Of a DNA stretch of 5,142 nucleotides, positions 1-5,142 are shown piece by piece; the first letter of the stretch is position 1, and each line of letters starts with the position of its first letter. The stretch is from Pseudomonadota bacterium (GTDB taxonomy: Bacteria > Desulfobacterota > Anaeroferrophillalia > Anaeroferrophillales > Anaeroferrophillaceae), in NCBI GenBank assembly GCA_011042595.1, contig DQWO01000346.1, positions 1 through 5,142 of the forward strand, in the 5' to 3' direction. The notes beneath the pieces were generated by a model, which saw nothing but the letters and a program-made list of their open reading frames with translations, was not told the origin of the DNA and did not search any database. The position numbers were made by a program, and so were the translations under genes.

Positions 1-624
1 CTGGGGCGGCACATTGACATGACAACCCATGCAGGTTCCCCGTTTAACACTGACCACGGCATTGGGAAAACGCCGGCGGATACGATCATAGCGGGCCAGC
101 AATCGTTTATCCAGGAGGGCAATGATTTTTTTCCGTTCCTTCTGGGAGGAAGATGACTGTTTACTCAGTTTTTTTACCTGACTTGAGGTTTCAGCTTTCC
201 GAGTCGCAATTGTTTCACGTTTCTCAGCCAACAGGGTCTGCTGATCATTTATCTGTGATTGCAGCGTCTCCACTTCTTCAAGCAATTCCAGCAAACCGGT
301 TTCAAACGCACTCATTTCCTTTTCGCTGGACTCAATCTCCTTCAGGGCGGCAAAATACTCCTTGTTGTTTGTTATCTGGGTCAGCTTAGTTTTTGATTGT
401 TCAACCATCCCTTTGAGCCGCTCAATTTCAGTCTGGATATTCCGCCGCTCACCATTTTTGGCAGCCACTTGTTCCTCTAATCCAGCTAGTACACCAGCAA
501 GCTCATCTTCATCCTTTTTCAATCGGTCAATCTCGAAATCAAGCTGCTCTTCCTGCCCCTGCATTTCACTCAAGTTGAGATCTATCACCTGCAACCGCCA
601 TAAAAACTGAATCTGATTCTCCAA
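1..624 (-). CDS. C4-type zinc-ribbon / coiled-coil protein (DUF164, FlgZ-like family), 3' end cut off by window
   Basis: The open frame runs from a TTG codon at 624 to the window edge without a stop, giving the first 208 residues. The predicted protein begins MENQIQFLWRLQVIDL and is almost wholly charged and heptad-like from about residue 10 to 165 (rich in E, K, Q, L), as expected for a long antiparallel coiled-coil hairpin. A basic stretch follows (LDKRLLARYDRIRRR), then GTCMGCHVNVPPQ, where Cys198 and Cys201 form the first half of a C4 zinc ribbon; the second CxxC would lie outside the window. This layout matches the DUF164/zf-RING_7 family, usually about 240 residues, whose best-studied member is Helicobacter pylori HP0958 (FlgZ, linked to RpoN and flagellar mRNA). 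The general biochemical role is unsettled. The TTG start is chosen because GGGAGG lies 7 nt upstream and the next in-frame ATG is about 20 codons in. It follows nif3 by 36 nt, probably in the same transcript. Confidence 0.88.
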   Translation of the reverse strand, partial: MENQIQFLWRLQVIDLNLSEMQGQEEQLDFEIDRLKKDEDELAGVLAGLEEQVAAKNGERRNIQTEIERLKGMVEQSKTKLTQITNNKEYFAALKEIESSEKEMSAFETGLLELLEEVETLQSQINDQQTLLAEKRETIATRKAETSSQVKKLSKQSSSSQKERKKIIALLDKRLLARYDRIRRRFPNAVVSVKRGTCMGCHVNVPPQ

Positions 625-631
625 AACGTTT

Positions 632-637
632 CCTCCC
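632..637 (-). promoter_or_regulatory. Ribosome binding site deciding a TTG start
   Basis: On the minus strand GGGAGG is followed by 7 nt and then TTG at 624. This strong Shine-Dalgarno match supports the TTG as the true start of the zinc-ribbon gene. The nearby ATG inside TTTTTATGG is out of frame. Confidence 0.75.
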
Positions 638-638
638 T

Positions 639-654
639 GCCGGCTTTTCCCGGC
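639..654 (-). other. Small hairpin between nif3 stop and zinc-ribbon RBS
   Basis: GCCGG and CCGGC form a 5-bp GC stem around a 6-nt loop in the 36-nt gap between the two minus-strand genes. On the minus strand it has an A-run before it and no T-run after it, so it does not look like a terminator for this operon. On the plus strand it is followed by TTTTT, but no plus-strand gene ends here. It may affect mRNA stability or simply be chance. Confidence 0.35.
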
Positions 655-660
655 TTTTTA

Positions 661-1800
661 TTACCACCCCTGGAAGGGGTCTGTTTCCTGTTCATATATA
701 TGAACCTCTACCTGCTCACCGTTATGGTGCTGCAGATAAAGGCAAAATTCATCCTTTAGGGTTTCCAGGATCGGTATTTCCGTGGCAAAGTGACCGGCAT
801 CAACCACCGGCAGCCCCGTCGCTTCCACCAGCCTGGCATCATGATATTTAAGATCTCCGGTCAGGAAAAGATCAGCCCCCGCATCAATTGCGTCCCGGTA
901 GAGAGAAAATCCACTGCCACCACAAATGGCAAGGCGCTTAACCGGCGTTGATTTCTCCCCATCAGCCCGCATCCCGGCACCAACAACCCGAACCTGGGAG
1001 AGTGATAATTTTTCTTTAATCAGATCCACAACTGCGCCCAAGTTTAATCCATCAGGCAGTTCCCCCACCCGACCCAGGCCATACGGCCGGCCGCCATTTT
1101 CCAATGGATATATATCGAATGCGGGAGTTTCGTAAGGGTGGACATCCATAAGGACATCGATCACCGAACTTAAGCAAGCTGCTTCAACCCTGACCTCCAG
1201 TTTGAATTCATCCAGCTCATTAAGCTCGCCCACAGCGCCATAATAGGGAACCGCATCACTCGAAGGGCAAAAGGTGCCAGTACCAAAAACAGAAAAAGAG
1301 CAGCTGCTGTAATGATCAATTTTGCCGGCCCCGGCCGCAAACATAGCATCAGTTACTTCTTCACGGCTGTCAGCCGGGACAAATACCGCCAGTTTATAGA
1401 GCGCAATTTCACCGGTCCGACTTAAAACTTTACAGTTTCTCAAATTCAGGCGCTCAGCCAGCACATCGTTTACCCCCCCGGCAACCACGTCCAGGTTTGT
1501 ATGGGCAGCATAAACACTGATTTCATCAACCAGAGCCGCCCGGATAACCGTCGCCGGATATTGATCCACCCTGATATTGCTCAAAGGCGTAAATAAAAGG
1601 GGATGATGGGCAAAAATAAAATTCGCGCCCTTTTCCCTGGCGGCGGCCACCACCTCGGCAGTCACATCCAGGCAAAGAAGTATTCCTTTCAAAGGCCAGT
1701 TTGAGTCCCCAAGCTGAAGCCCGCAATTATCCCAATCCTCACTGTATGCAAGCGGAATACGCTCTTCAACAAAACTGATAAAGTCCCTCTGGCTGATCAT
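661..1800 (-). CDS. Nif3-like dinuclear metal-center protein (YqfO/YbgI family) with PII/CutA-like insert
   Basis: This is a 379-residue Nif3-family protein of the long, YqfO-like type. The N-terminal half has WDNCGLQLG (residues 23-31), AHHPLLF (64-70) and HTNLD (100-104). The C-terminal half has CGGSGFSLYRDAIDAGADL (293-311), LTGDLKYHDA (313-322) and DAGHFATE (334-341). By analogy with E. coli YbgI, the two-metal site should be formed by His65, His66, Asp104, His337 and Glu341, all present. Residues about 132-245, including HPYETPAFDIYPL, are the extra PII/CutA-like domain that separates long members from the short form of about 250 residues. Members form toroidal hexamers in the cytosol. 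The database name 'GTP cyclohydrolase 1 type 2 homolog' is weakly founded and the substrate is not settled. ATG at 1800 is the only sensible start, with a modest GGTGG four nt upstream. A terminator-like hairpin sits just before it. The zinc-ribbon gene follows, an arrangement also found in H. pylori as I recall (HP0959/HP0958). Confidence 0.95.
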   Translation of the reverse strand: MISQRDFISFVEERIPLAYSEDWDNCGLQLGDSNWPLKGILLCLDVTAEVVAAAREKGANFIFAHHPLLFTPLSNIRVDQYPATVIRAALVDEISVYAAHTNLDVVAGGVNDVLAERLNLRNCKVLSRTGEIALYKLAVFVPADSREEVTDAMFAAGAGKIDHYSSCSFSVFGTGTFCPSSDAVPYYGAVGELNELDEFKLEVRVEAACLSSVIDVLMDVHPYETPAFDIYPLENGGRPYGLGRVGELPDGLNLGAVVDLIKEKLSLSQVRVVGAGMRADGEKSTPVKRLAICGGSGFSLYRDAIDAGADLFLTGDLKYHDARLVEATGLPVVDAGHFATEIPILETLKDEFCLYLQHHNGEQVEVHIYEQETDPFQGW

Positions 1801-1812
1801 TTGGCCACCATG

Positions 1813-1852
1813 AAAAATAAAAAAAGTGCACCCTCTTTACGGGTGCACTTTT
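1813..1852 (-). terminator. Intrinsic terminator after tRNA, possible attenuator of nif3
   Basis: A perfect 12-bp inverted repeat (1822-1833 and 1841-1852, core GTGCACCC/GGGTGCAC) encloses a 7-nt loop. On the minus strand the stem is followed directly by a T-rich run (TTT, A, TTTTT), the classical Rho-independent form. On the plus strand the tail is only TTTTAAC, so it should work mainly leftwards. It ends about 12 nt before the nif3 start, leaving no room for a promoter in between. nif3 must therefore be transcribed through it. Confidence 0.85.
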
Positions 1853-1864
1853 AACTTAGACCAT

Positions 1865-1886
1865 TTTCTCCTGCCTGGAGGAGAAA
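1865..1886 (-). other. Leader hairpin in tRNA-nif3 spacer
   Basis: TTTCTCCT (1865-1872) and AGGAGAAA (1879-1886) form a perfect 8-bp stem with a 6-nt loop, 12 nt upstream of the terminator on the minus strand. No T-run follows, so it is not a second terminator. It could be part of a leader structure or an RNA-processing site. Function is unknown. Confidence 0.45.
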
Positions 1887-1904
1887 TCACCCCCTGCAGT
1901 TCGA

Positions 1905-1916
1905 GAAATATATTTC
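1905..1916. promoter_or_regulatory. 12-bp perfect palindrome, possible operator
   Basis: GAAATATATTTC is its own reverse complement and lies between the tRNA 3' end and the leader hairpin. A perfect AT-rich dyad like this can be a repressor site. AT-rich DNA also makes such palindromes by chance, and no regulator gene lies nearby. Confidence 0.2.
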
Positions 1917-1949
1917 ATTAATGTCAATTTCTGCTCCAAAAAAATCCGA

Positions 1950-2022
1950 TGGGCCCACCTGGGATCGAACCAGGGACCTACCGGTTATGAGCCGGTGGCT
2001 CTGCCAGCTGAGCTATGGGCCC
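1950..2022 (-). tRNA. tRNA with CAT anticodon: tRNA-Met by anticodon, probably tRNA-Ile2 (lysidine-modified)
   Basis: The minus strand folds into a complete 73-nt cloverleaf: 7-bp acceptor stem GGGCCCA/TGGGCCC, D arm GCTC/GAGC with an 8-nt loop, anticodon stem ACCGG/CCGGT with loop CTCATAA, 5-nt variable loop, T arm CCTGG/CCAGG with loop TTCGATC, and discriminator A73. The anticodon is CAT. The acceptor stem lacks the unpaired position 1 typical of initiator tRNA, so it is an elongator or tRNA-Ile2. The identity bases described for E. coli isoleucine tRNAs are all present: C4-G69, C5-G68, T12-A23, C29-G41, A37, A38 and A73. This favours tRNA-Ile2, which needs TilS to turn C34 into lysidine and then reads AUA. 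No CCA is encoded; the sequence after A73 is TCGG. A promoter lies just upstream and a strong terminator about 100 nt downstream. Confidence 0.95.
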
Positions 2023-2037
2023 GAACAAGAAACTCAG

Positions 2038-2066
2038 AAACTAAACTCATTTTTTTTGTTTGTCAA
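2038..2066 (-). promoter_or_regulatory. Candidate sigma-70 promoter of the tRNA gene
   Basis: On the minus strand a perfect TTGACA (-35, 2066-2061) is followed after 17 nt by TAGTTT (-10, 2043-2038). The -10 box is weak (3 of 6), but the spacing is ideal. Predicted transcription would start near 2031, only about 9 nt before the mature tRNA 5' end, a usual arrangement for tRNA genes. The spacer holds an A-run of 8. Confidence 0.55.
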
Positions 2067-2089
2067 GGAAAAAGTAGACAAGCTGACCC

Positions 2090-2119
2090 TTGACTTCCCC
2101 CGCTATCATAAAGTATGCT
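2090..2119 (+). promoter_or_regulatory. Candidate sigma-70 promoter of the plus-strand operon
   Basis: TTGACT (-35, 2090-2095, 5 of 6) and TATGCT (-10, 2114-2119, 4 of 6) are 18 nt apart. The predicted transcription start is near 2126, giving a leader of about 35 nt ahead of the transglutaminase-like gene at 2161. It is divergent from the tRNA promoter, with only 23 nt between the two -35 boxes. Confidence 0.5.
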
Positions 2120-2160
2120 GAAATCTATTAAGATCGCCTCTGGAGGCTCTTGCCGTATCC

Positions 2161-2835
2161 ATGAATACAATAAAATTGCCAGAATCAAACTTGAAACCAT
2201 ATCTTCAGGCCACTTATTTTATTGATTGCGATCATCCCCGGATCAAAAAGGCCGCCCGGCAACTGACCGGCTCCCTGGTTGAAACAAAAATGATGGCCAA
2301 AGCCATCTTTCTCTTTGTCCGTGATGAAATCCGCTATAACCCTTACAGCTTTTCCACCAGTAGAAAAGATTACCAGGCCCACACTATCCTCACGCGGGGC
2401 AAGGGATACTGCATCCAGAAAGCTGTCCTGCTGGCCGCCCTCTGCCGGGCCGCCGGCATCCCGACGCGCCTGCGGCTGGCGAATATCAGAAATCACCAGG
2501 TACCGGCCAAACTGGCAGAGATGATGAAAACCGATATCTTTTACTGCCATGGCTACAATGAAATATATCTTGATGGCCGCTGGCTGAAAGCAACCCCAAC
2601 CTTTGATCGTTTCATGTGTGAACGACTGGAAATAAATCCGGTAAACTTTGACGGCAACCAGGATGCGGTATTTGACCAACACAGCCGGGATGGACGACTT
2701 CACATTGAATATCTGAAACAATGGGGAGAATTTCCAGACCTTCCCTTTACAGAAATCATAACCACCTTCAATGACAACTATGGCAAAGATATGATCCAGC
2801 AATGGATTAATGCCGGGGAACAACATTATGACTGA
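2161..2835 (+). CDS. Transglutaminase-like (papain-fold) protein, cytosolic
   Basis: This 224-residue protein carries a transglutaminase-like domain over about residues 45-150. The nucleophile region reads GKGYCIQKAVLLAALCRAAG, with Cys84 followed by the family's typical helix and GIPTRL. The His region is HGYNEIYLDGRW, with His130. In most relatives the third catalytic residue is the Asp of a DPT motif after the Trp; here that segment reads KATPTFD, so Thr145 takes the usual Asp place and Asp149 lies four residues on. The enzyme may use another acid or be altered in activity. There is no signal peptide or membrane segment, so it should act in the cytosol, as a peptidase, amidase or cross-linking enzyme of unknown substrate. 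The C-terminal 75 residues have no domain I recognise. The start is ATG at 2161; GGAGG at 2142-2146 is 14 nt away, rather far. It leads an operon and overlaps the thioesterase gene by 8 nt. Confidence 0.88.
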   Translation: MNTIKLPESNLKPYLQATYFIDCDHPRIKKAARQLTGSLVETKMMAKAIFLFVRDEIRYNPYSFSTSRKDYQAHTILTRGKGYCIQKAVLLAALCRAAGIPTRLRLANIRNHQVPAKLAEMMKTDIFYCHGYNEIYLDGRWLKATPTFDRFMCERLEINPVNFDGNQDAVFDQHSRDGRLHIEYLKQWGEFPDLPFTEIITTFNDNYGKDMIQQWINAGEQHYD

Positions 2836-3256
2836 CAATAAACTTTTACGCCGAGCCGGCGAAGCCGTTGAGCAGGAACCTTTCGCCCGCAAGCTGGGAC
2901 TACGCCTGGTTGACTGCGCTCCCGGATATGCCCTGGTTGAGATGACTACCACACCTGAATTGGGCAACCTGTTTCAGATGGTTCATGGCGGCGCTATTTT
3001 TTCACTCATTGATGAGGCCTTCCAGGTGGCCTGTAATACCCATGGGACCCTGGCTGTGGCTCTGGGCTTGAGTATTTCCTACCTGAAAGCCCCGACCATG
3101 GGGGTATCACTACAGGCAGAAGCCCGGGAAGTCTCCCGAAATCCACGCATTGCCACCTACGAAACCACCGTTAAGGATGAAAACGGCAACCTGATTGCCA
3201 CCGCCTCGGCAACCGCCTACCGTAAAAAAGAAAACAATTTCTTCCATGAATCCTGA
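2828..3256 (+). CDS. PaaI-type hotdog-fold thioesterase
   Basis: The product is a single hotdog domain of 142 residues, the normal size for the PaaI/4HBT group that hydrolyses acyl-CoA or aryl-CoA thioesters as cytosolic oligomers. The signature spans GNLFQMVHGGAIFSLIDEAF (residues 46-65). It contains Asn47, His53-Gly54-Gly55 and Asp62, the last matching the catalytic Asp of E. coli PaaI. The later segments SISYLKAP, EAREVSRNPR and VKDENGNLIATASATAY are typical hotdog strands. The ATG at 2828 is preferred over the in-frame ATG at 2810 because GGGGAA lies 7 nt upstream of it and the shorter N-terminus fits the family. It overlaps the preceding stop by 8 nt, so it is probably translationally coupled. 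The acyl group cannot be told; no phenylacetate genes are visible, so the name paaI is not given. Confidence 0.92.
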   Translation: MTDNKLLRRAGEAVEQEPFARKLGLRLVDCAPGYALVEMTTTPELGNLFQMVHGGAIFSLIDEAFQVACNTHGTLAVALGLSISYLKAPTMGVSLQAEAREVSRNPRIATYETTVKDENGNLIATASATAYRKKENNFFHES

Positions 3257-4994
3257 AACCATTAAACAGTCCATCCGCACAGCTCTGGGGCAGGAACCGG
3301 CTGACCTGATCATCACCAATAGCACCCTGGTCAATGTCTTCACCGCCGAGCTGATCTCAGGCAGCGACGTGGCTATCAAAGGTGAACGGATTGCGGCAGT
3401 TGGCAATATCAAGACGGGGGCTTATGGTCCGGCGACCACACTCATCGACGCCAAAGGCGCTTTCCTGCTGCCGGGATTTGTGGAAACCCATACCCATATA
3501 GCCAATGTTTTCCGTCTTCATGATTTTGTCCGTCTGGCACTGCCCCGGGGAACCACCACCGTGGTCACCGAAGTTACCGAGTTTGGCAGCAGTATGGGTG
3601 CGCCAGGCGTTAAGTGGTTTCTTGAAGAAGCCCGACAGCAGCCGATGAATATCCTGGTCACCGCCCCTTGTTTTTCACCGCCCTACCCGGAGATGGAAAC
3701 AACCCATCCTTTTTCTATCGACGAATACGCCGAGCTGTTTGCTCATTCACGGATAGTCGGCATCGGCGAGGCCTACTGGCCACGAATTATCGACCCAAAC
3801 GCAAAAACCCTGGAGCTGTTATCCCTGGCCTGGGAACACAATTTACCCCTTCAGGGGCATTCTGCCGGGGCCCGCCGGGAAAAGTTGAATGCCTTTGTTG
3901 CCGCCGGTATTTCTTCCTGCCATGAACCTATTACCGCCGACGAAGCACTGGAACGGCTGCGCCTTGGTCTCTATGTGATGATCCGTGAGGGAAGTATCCG
4001 CCAGGATCTGGCCGGAGTAGCCCCGATCAAGGATATGATCAGTGATTTCCGCCAGCTATCAATCGCCACGGATGGGGTCACCACTTCCAGGCTTTTGCAT
4101 CAAGGACACCTGGATGTCCTGGCCCGCAAAGCCGTGACCCTCGGCTTTGAACCGCTGACCGTAGTCCAGATGCTGACTATCAACGCGGCCGCCGCTTTCG
4201 GTTTTCGTGATTTGGGAGCCATCGCCCCCCATTTTCGCGCCGACCTGCAGATTGTTCCAAACCTGAGAGATTTTTCCCCACACACGGTCATTGCCGGCGG
4301 TCAGATAGTAGCCGAACAGGGGCAATTACTGCCCCCCCCATCCCCTTACCAATACCCGGAGGCGGCCTATCAATCTCTGCGGCTATCGCCCCTTACCGCA
4401 GCTGATTTCAACTACCCAGTCCAAGGAAACGAGGTCAACATCCGGGCCATTCGACCGGACCAGCACAGCATGGTCACCCATGAAGAAATAATCAAACTCC
4501 CGGTTGAAAATGGCAACATCAGGACTATCCCCGAAGAAAGCATCCTCAAATATGTCATTATAAATCGCTATGGGGAACAGCGTTTAAATCGTGGTTTTCT
4601 GGCCGGCACCGGCATCTACCGCGGAGCTTTTGCCTCCACCCTCAACTGGGAAGCTTATCAACCCACGGTCTTTGGTGCCAGTGAAGCGGAAATGTCCCTG
4701 GCTTTCAACCGGCTGCTGGAAATCAAAGGCGGAATTGTCATTGTCAATGGCGAAAAAATTCTGGCCGAGCTGCCATTACCCATCGGCGGTATTTGCGCGG
4801 ACCTGCCGCTGGAAGAAATAAACCAACGGGAAGAGAAAATTGAATCAGCATTGGAAACTCTGGGGTCAAAACTTGACAATCCTTTTTTTCATTATCAAAC
4901 TCTTTCCTTTACCGGCTTACCTTTTCTCAGGCTAACCGATAAAGGATTGTACGATGTAAGAACCGGAAAGCAACTGCCAATGATTGTAGAATAA
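3246..4994 (+). CDS. Divergent adenine deaminase-like amidohydrolase (AdeC family)
   Basis: The 582-residue product has the full architecture and length of adenine deaminase: a small N-terminal beta segment (about 20-75), an amidohydrolase barrel (about 76-340) and the adenine deaminase C-terminal domain (about 415-582). Barrel motifs include PGFVETHTH (His82, His84), Glu112, GIGEA (172-176), QGHSAG (His205), CHE (His226), MIREGS, ATDG (Asp276) and GHLD. The C-terminal domain shows ELPLPIGG and LTDKGLYDV. Known members deaminate adenine to hypoxanthine and ammonia with two metal ions. Several hallmarks recalled for the family are changed here: DPHE reads EVTE (His to Thr111), CTDD reads ATDG, and the HDSHN segment reads WEAYQ (468-472). 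The substrate may therefore not be adenine, and ade is not assigned. ATG at 3246 is preferred over the TTG at 3195: it overlaps the thioesterase stop by 11 nt, and upstream start use would add a Pro/Lys-rich stretch unlike the family. No clear Shine-Dalgarno is seen, which suggests coupling. Confidence 0.85.
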   Translation: MNPETIKQSIRTALGQEPADLIITNSTLVNVFTAELISGSDVAIKGERIAAVGNIKTGAYGPATTLIDAKGAFLLPGFVETHTHIANVFRLHDFVRLALPRGTTTVVTEVTEFGSSMGAPGVKWFLEEARQQPMNILVTAPCFSPPYPEMETTHPFSIDEYAELFAHSRIVGIGEAYWPRIIDPNAKTLELLSLAWEHNLPLQGHSAGARREKLNAFVAAGISSCHEPITADEALERLRLGLYVMIREGSIRQDLAGVAPIKDMISDFRQLSIATDGVTTSRLLHQGHLDVLARKAVTLGFEPLTVVQMLTINAAAAFGFRDLGAIAPHFRADLQIVPNLRDFSPHTVIAGGQIVAEQGQLLPPPSPYQYPEAAYQSLRLSPLTAADFNYPVQGNEVNIRAIRPDQHSMVTHEEIIKLPVENGNIRTIPEESILKYVIINRYGEQRLNRGFLAGTGIYRGAFASTLNWEAYQPTVFGASEAEMSLAFNRLLEIKGGIVIVNGEKILAELPLPIGGICADLPLEEINQREEKIESALETLGSKLDNPFFHYQTLSFTGLPFLRLTDKGLYDVRTGKQLPMIVE

Positions 4995-5027
4995 TGGCGA
5001 AAAACCCTTTTTCAATAGTAATCTAAG

Positions 5028-5062
5028 GCGGGCTTGATGCCCGCAACCCAAAATGATTTTTT
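5028..5062 (+). terminator. Weak terminator-like hairpin after the operon
   Basis: GCGGGC and GCCCGC (5028-5033 and 5039-5044) form a 6-bp stem around TTGAT, 33 nt after the deaminase stop. A TTTTTT run follows, but only 12 nt later, so it is not an ideal intrinsic terminator. A second, AT-only hairpin lies at 4999-5013. The GC hairpin could instead be part of the neighbouring repeat element. Confidence 0.35.
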
Positions 5063-5064
5063 AC

Positions 5065-5129
5065 CACAGAGATCACAGAGGGCACAGAGAAATAACCTGT
5101 TAATTTTCCTTCGTGTTCTCTGTGTTCTC
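5065..5129. repeat. CACAGAG-type inverted-repeat element
   Basis: Three copies of CACAGAG start at 5065, 5074 and 5083, so they are spaced 9 nt apart. After about 28 nt the complementary motif CTCTGTG (5118-5124) lies within two TGTTCTC units, at 5114 and 5123, again 9 nt apart. Positions 5071-5085 can pair with 5113-5127 (14 of 15 pairs, two of them G-U), giving a long hairpin. Similar CACAGAG/CTCTGTG stretches are familiar from intergenic DNA of environmental bacteria. Positions 5130-5142 contain no recognisable gene. Confidence 0.7.
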
Positions 5130-5142
5130 AAGTGAGCATCGC

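Noticed and set aside
153..610. Two plus-strand open frames of 78 and 82 codons
   Set aside because: They lie antisense to the zinc-ribbon coiled-coil gene, have low-complexity Ser-rich translations and no recognisable domain.
1797..1811. Four-codon minus-strand frame whose TGA overlaps the nif3 ATG
   Set aside because: It has no ribosome binding site and sits on the T-rich tail of the terminator; most likely chance.
1856..1872. AGGAG followed by ATG GTC TAA on the minus strand, a two-codon mini-ORF before the terminator
   Set aside because: The spacing from AGGAG to ATG is only 3 nt and the AGGAG is inside a hairpin. A leader peptide cannot be supported from this alone.
1922..1927. TTGACA on the minus strand as a -35 box for nif3
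   Set aside because: No acceptable -10 box lies 16-18 nt downstream; the AT-rich TATATT is only about 9 nt away.
1921..2121. Plus-strand open frame of 66 codons
   Set aside because: It runs antisense through the tRNA gene; its central part is simply the translated tRNA complement.
2185..2967. Long minus-strand open frame (260 codons)
   Set aside because: It is antisense to the transglutaminase-like and thioesterase genes, whose family motifs are clear, and its own translation shows no domain.
5065..5129. CRISPR-like array
   Set aside because: The repeated units are 7 nt with 2-nt gaps and invert within the element. There are no spacers of uniform length and no cas genes.

Overview
The window looks like ordinary chromosomal DNA of a Gram-negative bacterium, most likely from the Desulfobacterota (old Deltaproteobacteria). 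That placement is an inference. It rests on protein style, moderate GC, the pairing of a Nif3-like gene with a C4 zinc-ribbon coiled-coil gene, a tRNA gene without an encoded CCA, and a CACAGAG-type intergenic repeat. No phage, transposase, CRISPR or plasmid gene is visible.

Left part, minus strand (1-2066). A CAT-anticodon tRNA (1950-2022) has its own candidate promoter. It is followed by a leader of about 100 nt with a hairpin, then a strong intrinsic-terminator structure (1813-1852). Next is a full-length Nif3/YqfO-type dinuclear-metal protein (661-1800), and 36 nt further a TTG-started coiled-coil zinc-ribbon protein (1-624) that runs off the window edge just after its first CxxC. The terminator lies only about 12 nt before the nif3 start codon, so it may act as an attenuator.

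Right part, plus strand (2090-5062). A candidate sigma-70 promoter precedes three tightly packed genes: a cytosolic transglutaminase-like protein (2161-2835), a PaaI-type hotdog thioesterase (2828-3256) and a divergent adenine-deaminase-like amidohydrolase (3246-4994). Neighbouring genes overlap by 8 and 11 nt, which points to one translationally coupled operon. The first and last proteins have the family fold but changed motif residues: the usual Asp of the transglutaminase DPT motif is Thr, and the deaminase lacks several hallmark adenine-deaminase residues. A shared pathway is possible, but its substrate cannot be read from the sequence.

The right end (4995-5142) is non-coding. It holds a weak terminator-like hairpin and a CACAGAG/CTCTGTG inverted-repeat element that reaches close to the window edge. 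The best leads for new biology are the three-gene operon with its divergent deaminase, and the possible attenuator between the tRNA and nif3. I see no clear sign of a complete new defence or mobile system.
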